A DNA stretch of 27,118 bases from an uncultured Lachnospiraceae bacterium (GTDB lineage Bacteria > Bacillota > Clostridia > Lachnospirales > Lachnospiraceae), in assembly GCA_910586025.1 (NCBI GenBank), contig CAJUIO010000047.1:1-27118 (forward strand), read 5' to 3'. The notes beneath the pieces are model-generated. The model saw nothing but the letters and a program-made list of their open reading frames with translations. It did not search any database and had not been told where the DNA came from. Below, piece after piece: positions 1 to 9,800 of this stretch (positions are counted from its first letter, which is position 1; the number at the start of each line of letters is the position of its first letter). The position numbers were made by a program, and so were the translations under genes.

Positions 1-53
1 CCCTGGACACCCTGATTAAGAGTCAGGTGCTCTACCAACTGAGCTAGCGGTGC
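1..53 (-). tRNA. tRNA-Lys(CTT), 3' end cut by window edge
   Basis: Read on the minus strand, the gene begins at 53 with the acceptor strand GCACCGC, followed by TA, a D-arm (GCTCAGTTGGTAGAGC), and an anticodon arm CCTGA/TCAGG whose loop CTCTTAA carries anticodon CTT (lysine, AAG codons). The variable region and the start of the T-arm (GTCCAGGG) follow. The rest of the T-arm and the 3' acceptor strand lie beyond position 1, so the gene is partial only because of the window boundary. It diverges from tatD and has its own promoter just upstream. Confidence 0.95.
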
Positions 54-78
54 GTTCTTTTGTGATTCGCTGCATCAT

Positions 79-107
79 TTGCAACGCAAGTGTTATTATA
101 GTATAAT
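79..107 (+). promoter_or_regulatory. Sigma-A type promoter for tatD
   Basis: On the plus strand there is TTGCAA (79-84), a 17-bp spacer and TATAAT (102-107). The predicted start near 114 gives a leader of about 70 nt before the tatD GTG. Its -10 lies one base from the -10 of the tRNA-Lys promoter on the other strand, so the two promoters occupy almost the same DNA and transcribe away from each other. Confidence 0.65.
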
Positions 108-123
108 GTTTTTTAGAATGCAA
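95..123 (-). promoter_or_regulatory. Sigma-A type promoter for tRNA-Lys
   Basis: On the minus strand there is a -35 box TTGCAT (123-118), a 17-bp spacer and a perfect -10 box TATAAT (100-95). The expected transcription start near 88 is about 35 nt upstream of the tRNA. The element overlaps the oppositely directed tatD promoter. Confidence 0.75.
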
Positions 124-182
124 GTCTTTTTTTAAAATTTTTTAAGAAAAATTTCAGGAATCTATATTCGGGAGGTAGAAAC

Positions 183-977
183 GTGATTTTTGAGACACAT
201 GCGCACTATGATGACGAGGCGTTTGACGAGGACCGTGCAAAGCTGCTTGGCAGTATGGAACGAGGCGGAATCGGCAGGATTGTAAACATAGCTGCGGATC
301 TTGACAGCTGTAGAACCACACTGGCACTTTGCGGGGAATTTCCTTTTATCCATGCCGCCTTGGGCGTTCACCCCTCGGGAACAGGGGAGCTTACGGATGA
401 GAGTGTGGAATGGCTTACGGATCTGATCAGAAAGAATTCCATAAAAAACGGAGGGAAGGTCGTTGCGGTAGGCGAGATCGGGCTGGACTATTACTGGGAG
501 GCCAATCCGCCCGCGGATATCCAGAAAAAATGGTTTGCCAGGCAGCTGGAAATGGCTAAGGAGGTGAGTCTGCCGCTGGTCATTCACTCACGGGATGCCG
601 CAAAGGATACTTTTGACATGATAAAAGAACACCGCTCCTTTGAGGAAGGCGGAATCATCCACTGCTATGCTTATTCCAGGGAAATGGCAAGGGACTATCT
701 TTCCATGGGTTTTTATTTTGGAATCGGAGGAGTGGTCACCTTTAAGAATTCCAGAAAGCTCAGGGAGGTGGTGGAATTTCTGCCCATAGAAAATATTGTG
801 CTGGAAACGGACAGCCCTTATCTTTCCCCTGTTCCTCACAGGGGGAAACGCAACAGTTCTCTGAATCTGCCTTACATAGCGGAGGAGATCGGAAGAATAA
901 AGGGAATGGACGCGGAGAGTGTCATAGAGATCACAAAGTGCAATGCAATGAGACTGTTTGGCGTTGATGCAGTATAA
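183..977 (+). CDS. tatD: TatD family metal-dependent DNase
   Basis: This is a 264-residue TIM-barrel amidohydrolase-superfamily protein of the TatD/YcfH type, a cytoplasmic metal-dependent nuclease. The metal-binding pattern is complete: H6-A-H8 at the N-terminus, E98 in VGEIGLDYYW, H135 in VIHSRDA, H160 in IIHCYAYS, and D210 in LETDSPYLSP. Length is normal for the family. The start is GTG at 183, set by a GGAGGT ribosome-binding site at 171-176 with six-base spacing; no upstream ATG fits. rsmA begins 23 bp after the stop, so the two are probably co-transcribed, as is common in Firmicutes. The family assignment is firm; the physiological substrate is inferred from homologues. Confidence 0.95.
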   Translation: MIFETHAHYDDEAFDEDRAKLLGSMERGGIGRIVNIAADLDSCRTTLALCGEFPFIHAALGVHPSGTGELTDESVEWLTDLIRKNSIKNGGKVVAVGEIGLDYYWEANPPADIQKKWFARQLEMAKEVSLPLVIHSRDAAKDTFDMIKEHRSFEEGGIIHCYAYSREMARDYLSMGFYFGIGGVVTFKNSRKLREVVEFLPIENIVLETDSPYLSPVPHRGKRNSSLNLPYIAEEIGRIKGMDAESVIEITKCNAMRLFGVDAV

Positions 978-1000
978 AACCAGTAGAAAAGGAGGCCGGC

Positions 1001-1867
1001 ATGCCTACACTTGGAAACCCTACCGGGACCATAGAGATCCTGAAGAAGTATAATTTTAATTTTCAGAAGCGTTACGGACAGAATTTCCTGATTGACAGCC
1101 ATATCCTGGAAAAGATCATTGATGCCGCCGGGATTACGAAAGAAGACTGCGTGCTGGAGATCGGACCGGGGATCGGAACCATGACTCAGTATCTGGCGGA
1201 GAGTGCCGGGGAGGTGGCGGCAGTCGAAATTGACAGGGCCCTGATCCCCATTCTTAAGGATACGCTGTCCGATTACCGAAATGTGACGGTAATCAACGAG
1301 GATATTTTGAAGGTGGATATCAACAGTCTGGTTCGGGAGAGGAATCAGGACAGACCCATTAAGGTGGTGGCGAATCTTCCGTATTACATCACCACGCCGA
1401 TTATCATGGGTCTGTTCGAGAGTCATGTCCCGCTCAAAAGCATTACGGTCATGGTGCAGAAGGAGGTGGCGCAGAGAATGCAGGTGGGACCCGGAACAAA
1501 GGACTATGGGGCGCTGTCCCTTGCGGTGCAGTATTACGCAAAGCCCCAGATAGTCGCAGATGTTTCTCCTAACTGCTTCATTCCAAGGCCTCAGGTGGGA
1601 AGCGCCGTCATCCGCCTTGACCGGTATGAGAAGCCCCGGATTGCGGTGGATGACGAGGAGGTTCTGTTCGCCGTGATACGGGCGGCGTTCAACCAGAGGA
1701 GGAAGACTCTGGCAAACAGTCTGGGGAATGCGGGGGAGCTTGAGATCACAAGGCAGCAGGCGGCGCAGGCCCTTGCGGCGCTGGGCCTTGATCCCGCTGT
1801 CCGGGGTGAGGCTCTTACCCTTCAGGAATTCGCAGATCTGACCAATTATCTGTGCCGGAATACCTGA
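1001..1867 (+). CDS. rsmA: 16S rRNA (adenine(1518)-N6/adenine(1519)-N6)-dimethyltransferase RsmA (KsgA)
   Basis: RsmA dimethylates two adjacent adenines in the 3' helix 45 loop of 16S rRNA, using S-adenosylmethionine, late in 30S subunit assembly. In its 288 residues I see the family opening QKRYGQNFLID, the SAM-binding motif VLEIGPGIG (residues 51-59), the acidic ribose-binding strand VAAVEID, the DIL segment, and the catalytic NLPYYITTPI motif (from N125). The C-terminal helical domain contains RAAFNQRRKTLANSL. The ATG at 1001 follows an AAGGAGG site at 989-995. It sits behind tatD in an apparent two-gene unit; a separate promoter begins just after its stop. No anomalies. Confidence 0.97.
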   Translation: MPTLGNPTGTIEILKKYNFNFQKRYGQNFLIDSHILEKIIDAAGITKEDCVLEIGPGIGTMTQYLAESAGEVAAVEIDRALIPILKDTLSDYRNVTVINEDILKVDINSLVRERNQDRPIKVVANLPYYITTPIIMGLFESHVPLKSITVMVQKEVAQRMQVGPGTKDYGALSLAVQYYAKPQIVADVSPNCFIPRPQVGSAVIRLDRYEKPRIAVDDEEVLFAVIRAAFNQRRKTLANSLGNAGELEITRQQAAQALAALGLDPAVRGEALTLQEFADLTNYLCRNT

Positions 1868-1873
1868 TAGTTT

Positions 1874-1902
1874 TTGACATAAATATCACATTATGGTACA
1901 CT
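1874..1902 (+). promoter_or_regulatory. Sigma-A type promoter for the pseudo-ATPase/glgB unit
   Basis: TTGACA (1874-1879), 17-bp spacer, TACACT (1897-1902), immediately after the rsmA stop. Transcription would start near 1909. This is downstream of the first in-frame ATG at 1852, which helps rule that ATG out as the start of the next gene. Confidence 0.75.
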
Positions 1903-1938
1903 AAAAAGATAAAAAAGGCTTATTATGAGGTGTGCACT

Positions 1939-4767
1939 TTGGATAAATATGAATACAAAGTACGTGCGGACGAGATCAAGGCTCTGATTGCGGAGGGCGA
2001 GTACGCGCAGGCTGTTAAAATAGCGGATACCATTGACTGGCGCAGGGTTAAAAGCGTGATGATGCTGTGCACCATCAGCGATTTGTATAAGATTAACAGA
2101 AGATATGAGGATAGCAGGGACATTCTTCTTCTTGCCTATGCAAGGCATGCGGGAGGACGTCTTATTGTCTATTCTCTTTGTGAGTTATCCATCAAACTGG
2201 AAGAATATGTGCAGGCCATTGAATACTACAAAGAATTTGTGCAGCTGGCGCCGAAGGACACGGGACGATACATTCTTCAATATAAGCTTTATGAGGCGCA
2301 GGAGGTCAGCCTGGAAGAGAGGATTGCGGTTCTCGAGGAGTTTAAAAAGAGAGACTATCGTGAGAAATGGGCGTATGAGCTTGCCTATCTCTATCACAGG
2401 GTCGGACTGGAATCCAAGTGTATTGAAGAATGTGACGAGATGTTCCTGTGGTTTGGAGAAGGGAAATACGTGCTCAAGGCGCTTGAGCTGAAAAAGCTTC
2501 ATCAACCCCTGTCCGAAGAGCAGCAGATGAAATATGACCAGATCAAAAACGGCGGTAATATCAGTGAACCGGAGATTGTGGCCGAGGGAAGAGCGATCCA
2601 GGAGGAAGCGGGCGCGGAGACGGAGGAGGAGGACGACGACGAATTCAGTATCGAAAAAAATGTCCTTACCGATCCCACTCAGGAGATTCCGGGCCAGGAC
2701 ATTGAAGATATCCAGGTCAAAACCGTGGACGTGAGCCAGTTTAACACCCTTAACCTTCAAAAGGAGCTGGCGGAGAGCATGAAGGAATTTCTGGAGCAGC
2801 ATCCCACGGAAGAAATAGCGGTGAGAGAGATACCCGGAGGGCAGATGCCCCAGAGACAGGAGGAGCCTGAACCTGCGGCGGACGAAAAGAAATCCGCACA
2901 GGAACAAGCGCAGGACAAAGCGCGGCAGAACGGGACGGATGACGATGCCCGGGAGGATGAGGAGATGCCGCCTTTGGCTGAGGAGATACTGGTTCCCGAA
3001 ATCGCAAGGCAGGAAAAGCCGGTATCTGAGGAGGTCTTTTTCGGAAATACGGCGGAAGTAAATATTGAAGACGTGGTGTCGGAGCTGATTGAAAAGGATG
3101 GGGCGGCCAGAGGGACACAGCCCCGGCATCCTGAGGAAAAAAATATGACGGAGTCGGTCCGTCCGGCCGAAAACAGTGCGCCCGATGCGGCGGCGGCTCC
3201 CTTGGAGGCACAGGATGCGGCGGCAACTGCCGTGATTCCGCAGGCCGGCGCAAATCCGGCTCTCAGTAATACAGGAATTATCAGAACCTTCCATAAGCCT
3301 TCGGGATATGACAACATTCTTTCCCAGGAGTACGACGGACAGCTCAGCTTTGTGACCCCGGAGGAGCAGAAGATAGAGAAACAGATCACCGGGCAGCTCA
3401 GTATCGAAGATATCATGTCCGAGTGGGAAAAGATAAAAAAAGAAAACGAGCAGAAAATGCTCAAGGAGATCAAGGAACGGGTACATAAGCAGACAAACAC
3501 GCTGTTTGCCGACTTTGACGAGTCCACCAAATCGGGTCTTTTGGAGGAGCTTGAAAACGCTATCGTATCTGCGGCGATAAAGGAGCAGCGAAAAAAGGCG
3601 GCCAGTGAGAGACCAAAGATCGTCAAGAGCTCCGAGCTGGCAAAAGAAGCGGTCCGGACGGTGCCGGAACCGGAGAAGGTGGATACGGACAAGTCCGGAG
3701 CAGACGAAGAGGAACTTCTGCGCAACATAGAAAAAAGCCTGGTGGAGAATACTTTTCAGCAGGAGGATGCCGGGAAAGCTCATGAGACGGAAAGCATTTC
3801 CGCCGAAGACGGCGACATGGAAGAGGACATCACGGATGAGGATGTCATAGAGGAAGACCTCGTAGAGGAGTTCATGGAAGACCTTCCGGAGGAGGAATAC
3901 CCTGAAACGGATGAGGAGGAAGAGGAAGAGGAAGTCCCGGATGATGATGAGATGACGGAGCCTGAGGGTACACAGGAGGGTGAGCCTGCCTCGGAGGCGG
4001 ATCAAAGGCAGAAGAACCGGGAGCTTACCAAGAGTGAAAAAGAGAGATTCGCCCCCTTTCTTCATCATGGAAAGACGAGAAGGCAGATTGCCCAGGCGAT
4101 TGACAACATCAGCATGGCATCCTATACCGGAAACGTAATCATTACCGGGGAGGAGGGAACGGGGACTATCGCGCTCGCCAAGCTGCTGGTAAAGGAGATT
4201 CAGACATCTGACAATAACTTTTCGGGCAGAGTTGCCAAGATATCAGGCGATACCATGAACCATAAGGACGTGGGAGCAACGCTGGCCAAGCTTTCCGGAG
4301 GAGCGCTGATCATAGAAAAGGCGGCATCGCTGAAAAAGGATGGGGTGAGCGCGGTTGTGAAGGAGCTGAATCAGGAGGACAGGGGACTGGTGGTCATTTT
4401 GGAGGATTCCAAGTCCGCAATGAATGATTTCCTTACAAAATATACCGAGCTTCTGCCGATTTTCAACCTGCGGGTGGATGTGGAAGCTCTCGATGACCAG
4501 ACGCTTGTGAGATATGCGAAGAAATATGCTCTGGAACAGGAGTACTCCATCGACGAGCTTGGAGTACTGGCGCTTCATACCAGAATTGCGGATATGCAGA
4601 CCAGTGACCATGAGGTGACGCTTGCGGAGATCGAGGAGCTGGTGGACGAGGCTATTTATTTTGCGGATAAGAAAACGCCGAAGCACTATTTCGATGTGCT
4701 TTTCGGGAAGAGATATGACAAGGAGGATATGATCGTTCTCAGAGAAAACGATTTTATGCATTATTAA
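1939..4767 (+). CDS. TPR-like protein with acidic linker and degenerate AAA+ (CbxX/SpoVK-like) domain
   Basis: No named function is recognised. The 942-residue protein has three parts. Residues about 10-215 look like a TPR-type helical solenoid (for example KINRRYEDSRDILLLAYARH). Residues about 225-695 are a low-complexity, Glu/Asp-rich, probably disordered linker that includes a run of seven Glu. Residues about 700-942 resemble the AAA+ domain of CbxX/CfqX and SpoVK proteins, but the P-loop reads GEEGTGTIALA (737-747, Ile where Lys is required), the Walker B reads ALIIEKAASL (Glu-Lys at 793-794 where Asp-Glu is expected), and no arginine-finger SRF motif is seen. It therefore probably does not hydrolyse ATP and may be a scaffold. 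TTG at 1939 is chosen: TGAGG lies at 1926-1930 and a promoter at 1874-1902. GTG at 1930 is the alternative. glgB follows after 21 bp. Confidence 0.8.
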   Translation: MDKYEYKVRADEIKALIAEGEYAQAVKIADTIDWRRVKSVMMLCTISDLYKINRRYEDSRDILLLAYARHAGGRLIVYSLCELSIKLEEYVQAIEYYKEFVQLAPKDTGRYILQYKLYEAQEVSLEERIAVLEEFKKRDYREKWAYELAYLYHRVGLESKCIEECDEMFLWFGEGKYVLKALELKKLHQPLSEEQQMKYDQIKNGGNISEPEIVAEGRAIQEEAGAETEEEDDDEFSIEKNVLTDPTQEIPGQDIEDIQVKTVDVSQFNTLNLQKELAESMKEFLEQHPTEEIAVREIPGGQMPQRQEEPEPAADEKKSAQEQAQDKARQNGTDDDAREDEEMPPLAEEILVPEIARQEKPVSEEVFFGNTAEVNIEDVVSELIEKDGAARGTQPRHPEEKNMTESVRPAENSAPDAAAAPLEAQDAAATAVIPQAGANPALSNTGIIRTFHKPSGYDNILSQEYDGQLSFVTPEEQKIEKQITGQLSIEDIMSEWEKIKKENEQKMLKEIKERVHKQTNTLFADFDESTKSGLLEELENAIVSAAIKEQRKKAASERPKIVKSSELAKEAVRTVPEPEKVDTDKSGADEEELLRNIEKSLVENTFQQEDAGKAHETESISAEDGDMEEDITDEDVIEEDLVEEFMEDLPEEEYPETDEEEEEEEVPDDDEMTEPEGTQEGEPASEADQRQKNRELTKSEKERFAPFLHHGKTRRQIAQAIDNISMASYTGNVIITGEEGTGTIALAKLLVKEIQTSDNNFSGRVAKISGDTMNHKDVGATLAKLSGGALIIEKAASLKKDGVSAVVKELNQEDRGLVVILEDSKSAMNDFLTKYTELLPIFNLRVDVEALDDQTLVRYAKKYALEQEYSIDELGVLALHTRIADMQTSDHEVTLAEIEELVDEAIYFADKKTPKHYFDVLFGKRYDKEDMIVLRENDFMHY

Positions 4768-4788
4768 CAAAACGGGGGTTATTTTCGT

Positions 4789-6705
4789 ATGGAGAAGAAA
4801 AAGCAGACAGAAGCGGCAGTGTTTATTTCGGAGGCGGATCAATATCTGTTTTCACAGGGGACGCACTACGACATCTACAAAAAGCTGGGTGCCCATCCTT
4901 CAGTGGAAAACGGAGTTAAGGGTATGTTTTTCGGCGTGTGGGCGCCCAATGCGGCCAGCGTCCACGTGATCGGAACCTTCAACGGGTGGGATGAAACCGC
5001 CCATCCCATGGAAAAACTGGGACCGGTAGGGATTTATGCCCTTTTCATTCCGCATGTGGGCTGCGGGGAGCTCTACAAATTCCTGATCACTGCGCCTTCC
5101 GGTGAAAAGCTTTACAAGGCGGATCCCTTTGCGAACTGGGCGGAGCTTCGTCCGGGAACCGCATCAAGAACCACGGATCTTTCCGCTTTTAAATGGTCTG
5201 ACGATGCATGGATGAAGGAGAGGGATGAAAAGGATTACTACAAGGAGCCGCTTGCCGTTTATGAGTGTCATATCGGATCCTGGATGCGTCATCCCAGGCC
5301 TGAGGAAAAGGCATTCTACAATTACAGAGAATTTGCGGACAGGATTACGGAATACGTGAAGGAGATGAAATATACCCATATTGAGCTGATGGGCATTGCG
5401 GAATATCCCTTTGACGGTTCCTGGGGGTATCAGGTGACGGGCTATTATGCGCCCACCTCCCGCTATGGCGAGCCTTCTGACTTTATGTATCTGATCAATA
5501 AGCTGCACAGAAATAAAATCGGCGTTATCCTGGACTGGGTTCCGGCGCATTTTGCAACAGATGCCCACGGGCTTGGCAGATTTGACGGACAGTGTATTTT
5601 CGAGGATCCGGATCCCAGAAAAGGAGAGCATCCGGACTGGGGGACCAAGATTTTCAACTACGGTAAATATGAGGTGAAGAATTTCCTGATTGCCAACGCA
5701 CTGTTCTGGATCAAGGAATTCCATATTGACGGAATCCGGGTGGATGCGGTTGCTTCCATGCTCTATCTGGACTATGGCAAAAGGGACGGTCAGTGGGTTC
5801 CCAACAAATATGGGGAGAACAAGAATCTGGAGGCTATAGAGTTCTTCAAACATCTCAATTCAGTGATACGGGGAACCTATCCGGGCTTTATGACCATTGC
5901 GGAGGAGTCAACCGCATGGCCCAAGGTCACGGGCAAGGTTGAGGAGGAAGGCCTTGGCTTCAGCTTCAAGTGGAATATGGGGTGGATGCATGATTTCTGC
6001 GAATACATGAAGCTGGATCCTTATTTCAGGAAGGACAATCATTATGCCATGACCTTTGCCATGAGCTACAATGATGCCGAAAATTATATCCTGCCTCTGT
6101 CTCACGACGAGGTGGTTCATCTGAAATGCTCCATGGTAAACAAGATGCCGGGCTACAAGGTAGATAAATATGCGAATCTGAGAGCCGGCTACGCCTATAT
6201 GTTCGGACATGCGGGAAAGAAGCTTCTTTTCATGGGCCAGGAATTTGCGCAGGAGCGCGAGTGGAGTGAGGAGAGAGAGCTTGACTGGTTTCTGCTTGCC
6301 GAGGATCTGAATAAGGGGATGCAGGAATATGTGAAGGAGCTCCTTGCCCTGTACCGCAAGTCCCCCTGTATGTATGAAAATGACAATAACTGGGCGGGTT
6401 TTGAATGGCTGAACAGTGATGACAGGGAGAGAAGCACGTACAGCTTCTGCCGCAAGTCGGAGGACGGCAAAAATAACCTTCTGTTTGTGATCAACATGAC
6501 TCCTATGAAGTGGGAGGGTTACAAAGTGTGGGTTCCCAAGAAGAAAAAATATAAGCTGCTGTTAAACAGCGATGAAAAGAGATTTGGAGGAAACGGAGAA
6601 GAGGTTCCTGCCGGGATCAGCGCGGTTAAGGATGCGGACAGCCATAAAAATCTCAGCATAACCGTGGACCTGCCTCCTTACACTGCACTAATCTTTGGCT
6701 TTTAA
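4789..6705 (+). CDS. glgB: 1,4-alpha-glucan branching enzyme (GH13)
   Basis: GlgB introduces alpha-1,6 branches into glycogen by cutting an alpha-1,4 chain and transferring it. The 638-residue protein has an N-terminal CBM48-like beta-sandwich (VWAPNAASVHVIGTFNGWD), the linker YECHIGSW, the GH13 barrel, and a C-terminal beta domain. The catalytic residues are visible: nucleophile D319 in GIRVDAVASM, general acid/base E372 in TIAEEST, and D440 in LSHDEVVH. Length is typical of the shorter bacterial enzymes. The ATG is preceded by an unusual G-rich site (GGGGG, 4774-4778). It lies 21 bp behind the pseudo-ATPase gene with no promoter between, so the two are probably one transcript. No other glg gene is in the window. 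A terminator hairpin follows. Confidence 0.96.
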   Translation: MEKKKQTEAAVFISEADQYLFSQGTHYDIYKKLGAHPSVENGVKGMFFGVWAPNAASVHVIGTFNGWDETAHPMEKLGPVGIYALFIPHVGCGELYKFLITAPSGEKLYKADPFANWAELRPGTASRTTDLSAFKWSDDAWMKERDEKDYYKEPLAVYECHIGSWMRHPRPEEKAFYNYREFADRITEYVKEMKYTHIELMGIAEYPFDGSWGYQVTGYYAPTSRYGEPSDFMYLINKLHRNKIGVILDWVPAHFATDAHGLGRFDGQCIFEDPDPRKGEHPDWGTKIFNYGKYEVKNFLIANALFWIKEFHIDGIRVDAVASMLYLDYGKRDGQWVPNKYGENKNLEAIEFFKHLNSVIRGTYPGFMTIAEESTAWPKVTGKVEEEGLGFSFKWNMGWMHDFCEYMKLDPYFRKDNHYAMTFAMSYNDAENYILPLSHDEVVHLKCSMVNKMPGYKVDKYANLRAGYAYMFGHAGKKLLFMGQEFAQEREWSEERELDWFLLAEDLNKGMQEYVKELLALYRKSPCMYENDNNWAGFEWLNSDDRERSTYSFCRKSEDGKNNLLFVINMTPMKWEGYKVWVPKKKKYKLLLNSDEKRFGGNGEEVPAGISAVKDADSHKNLSITVDLPPYTALIFGF

Positions 6706-6709
6706 AGGT

Positions 6710-6736
6710 TAAGAATCAAAACTAATGTGCCGAAAT
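6710..6736 (+). promoter_or_regulatory. Sigma-D/sigma-28-like flagellar promoter
   Basis: TAAG (6710-6713), 15-bp spacer (6714-6728), then GCCGAAAT (6729-6736). The Bacillus sigma-D consensus is TAAA-N15-GCCGATAT, so this matches three of four and seven of eight positions with exact spacing. It lies directly upstream of a flagellar-type gene, a flagellin and fliS. The predicted start is around 6743, inside the glgB terminator hairpin. Confidence 0.65.
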
Positions 6737-6770
6737 AAAGGGTGAATGTACTTGGATACATTCACCCTTT
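6737..6770 (+). terminator. Rho-independent terminator hairpin after glgB
   Basis: A perfect 14-bp inverted repeat (6737-6750 with 6757-6770) closes a six-base loop CTTGGA. The right arm ends in a short T run, so the U tail is only about four bases. The hairpin is strong but the tail is weak, so termination may be partial. Confidence 0.7.
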
Positions 6771-6823
6771 TCACACAGATAAAAGGAGAGGTCTGTGTGC
6801 AGCTGCATAGATTGAGGTGTGAT

Positions 6824-9800
6824 ATGAATATTAATTTTGAAAGGGTGGATCAGGATTCTGCCCGTACTCATGTAAATGTAGACAGGGGTACAACTGTATA
6901 TCGTGGTTCAAAAGGCACCGTGAGAGCGCCTCAGAACAGTTTTGCATTAGACATTTCTGGCACAGTTATGGATAACAACGCTTATGCAGGTCACGGACGG
7001 ACCGTTGAGGAAGTGATGCAGGCGGCGGGGCAGGAGGATATCACGGCCCGCAGAAACTATATGGCAGTAATGTCTAATACTATGTCTGACGAAGATTTTG
7101 CAAGACTGCAGAAGGATGGATTCCACCCGGGGAGCACGGATATAGAGACAGTTGTCACCATTGTCGACCGCATCAAGGCAGCGCTCCTTAAGGGCGGCGC
7201 TGAGATCATCGGATATACGGATACCCTTGGAGACGACCAGCTGAGGGAGATCACGGGGAGCGAGACCTTTGCCAGAGAGCTCAGGAAACAGTTTGAGCGG
7301 CAGGACATTCCTCTGACCAGACAAAATGCCGAGGCTGTCATGGAGGCATGGGGTACCATGCAGGAAGTGGGAGAGCTTCCCGAGGGCTCCGTAAAATATA
7401 TGGTGGAAAACGAACTGGATCCCACGGTGGAGAATCTCTATACGGCCCGGTATTCGGCTGCCGGGGCGGACCGTCAGGGAAGGGGCTACTATGAGGCGGG
7501 AGCTGTTTCCGGATATTATGCGAAGAAGCCGGAGCGGGTGGACTTTGAAAAGCTGATGCCCCAGATAGAAAAGGTGATTGAACGCGCCGGACTTCCCGTG
7601 GGGGAGGGTACGGTGAAGGAGGCTGTGTGGCTGATTGAAAAGGGAATCCCCCTTAATGAGGATACGCTTCTTCGGACCCACCGGATCGGCTCTTTGAGGC
7701 TCCCCGAAAAGGAGGAGGATTTCGCAGCGTCCGCTGCCGCGGCAATCGCAGACGGAACGCCTCCTGCGAAAACAGACATTACAAGAACGGAAAGTCTGCT
7801 TTGGCAGGCGGCTTCCATTGAAGAGAAGACACAGCAGATCGAGGAGAGAGCGGTTGACATTGTTCTGGAAAGAGAGCTGCCCTTTAACCTCAAAAACCTG
7901 TTTTATATTGCCAGCCGGCTTGGGAGAGAGGGACAAAGCTTTGAACCGGTTCCCGCAAGGGGGAAGGAAGGCGGAAATCTTCAGGCAAGAAGACTGTTGG
8001 AAGAAGTAAGGCTCTCCATGACAGTCACCGCAAATCTGAGGCTGCTGCGCAGCGGTTTTCGTATTGAGACGGCTCCCATGGAGGAGCTGATCAAGAGACT
8101 GAAGGAAGCGGAGAAGCAAAGCGACCAGTGTCTGGTGCAGGAAACGGATGCGGGGGAAGCCGGCACAAAGAGCGGCTTATACCGGCAGACCCTTTTTGTG
8201 CTGGAAAGCATAAGGGTGGCTCCCGCAGCCATAGCGGCCCAGGTGTCGGAGGAAAATACTCTGCCCGAGGTGGAGGCTTCAGGAAGGGCAAGGCAGGAGC
8301 AGTACCGGAGGGCGGAGCAAAGCTATGAACCCCTGATGACGGCACCTAGAAGCGATCTGGGAGATTCCATCCGGAAAGCGTTTCAGAATGTGGATGATAT
8401 CCTTGAGGATCTGGGAAAAGAGATCACGGAGCAGAGCCGGAAGGTTATTCGGATCATGGGCTACAACAGCATGGAGATGACGGAAGAGAATTTTGAGGAG
8501 GTACGGCGTTCGGAGGCTCTTCTTACACGTATTGTGGATCAGATGAAGCCCGGCACTGTGCTTTCGATGATAAGAGAAGGCGTAAACCCGCTTACCATGT
8601 CCCTGGAAGAGCTGGAAGAATATCTGAATGATAGGCCGCAGGATCCGGCAGCTGAGATGGAATCCTACAGCAGATTCCTGTATAAGATGGAGCAGAGAAA
8701 TGATATCACCGAGGAGGAGCGAAGCGCCTACATCGGTATCTACAGGCTGCTTCGCCAGGTGGAAAAGGGGGATGACGCGGCTCTTGGCGCCATGATGCAG
8801 ACCGGAGCGGAAGCGACCCTGAATAATCTTCTTACGGCGGTGCGCTCCTCAAGAAGAAAACATATGGATTATGCCGTGAGTGACGAATTCGGAGGCATCC
8901 GGTCAAGAAGCACAGAGAGACAGTCCATTACGGAGCAGATTGAAAAGGGTTATATAAGAACCAGACAGCAATTAGAGGAAGCGGTGGATGCCGGTCAGAC
9001 AAAGACCGCCCAGGCGGAATATGACCATATGGTGTTTGAGGAAGTCAGATATGCGGCGGGAAGCGAGGACGAGGTGCTGCGCCAGCTGATGAACTACGGA
9101 CAGTCCATAACGGCGGATAATCTTATGGCGGCGGGAGAGCTGCTAAAGGGCGCTTATGACGGGTTTGCAAGGTTTGGCAGGCTGGTGAAAAGAGAAACGG
9201 ATGATTCCGTGCGGGCAGATTCCTCTGTGGAAGAAGGAGGCGGAGACGGTTTTGAGTTTACGGAGTTTCCGGATGCGCTAGAAAGCAGAGAGGCTGCATC
9301 CGAGGCTTATGAGGGCCTTATGAGCCGGATGCAGCAGGCGCTTGAGAATACGGCCTTTACCCGGACGGGAAGTTCTCTGGATGTGAGAGGAATGAGTCTT
9401 CTTTACAAACAGATTTCCTTTATGAAATCCATGGCAAGGGAAGAGAATTACGAAATGCCCGTGAGAATCGGCGGGGAGGTCACTGCGGTGAACCTCAAGG
9501 TAATTCACGGCAAAGCCGGAGAGAGCAAGGTGGCGGTTACCATGGAAACACAGCTCCTTGGCAGATGCGCGGCGGAATTTACCGTGACGGAGGCGGGACT
9601 TTCCGGCTACGGAATCTGCAGCAGCAGTCAGGGAAGCGGCCTTATGAGCCAAAAGGAAGACCTCCTTAGGGAAATGCTTGCAGAGGAAGGGCTGGAGATG
9701 GGGGACATCCGGTTTATTGCCGGTGAGAATCTGAACCTTGCGGAGTTCTCCGAAAAGATGAGCAGGGACAGGATTCCGGGACAGACTTCAGACACCCTGT

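Noticed and set aside
1852..1938. ATG at 1852 as start of the pseudo-ATPase
   Set aside because: It overlaps rsmA, has no good ribosome-binding site, and lies upstream of the predicted transcription start of the 1874-1902 promoter.
2185..4068. 627-residue open frame on the minus strand under the pseudo-ATPase gene
   Set aside because: It is the complement of a Glu/Asp-rich region; GAG/GAA codons read as CTC/TTC on the other strand, so stops are rare. It lacks recognisable domains, and the plus-strand protein has clear TPR-like and AAA+-like parts.
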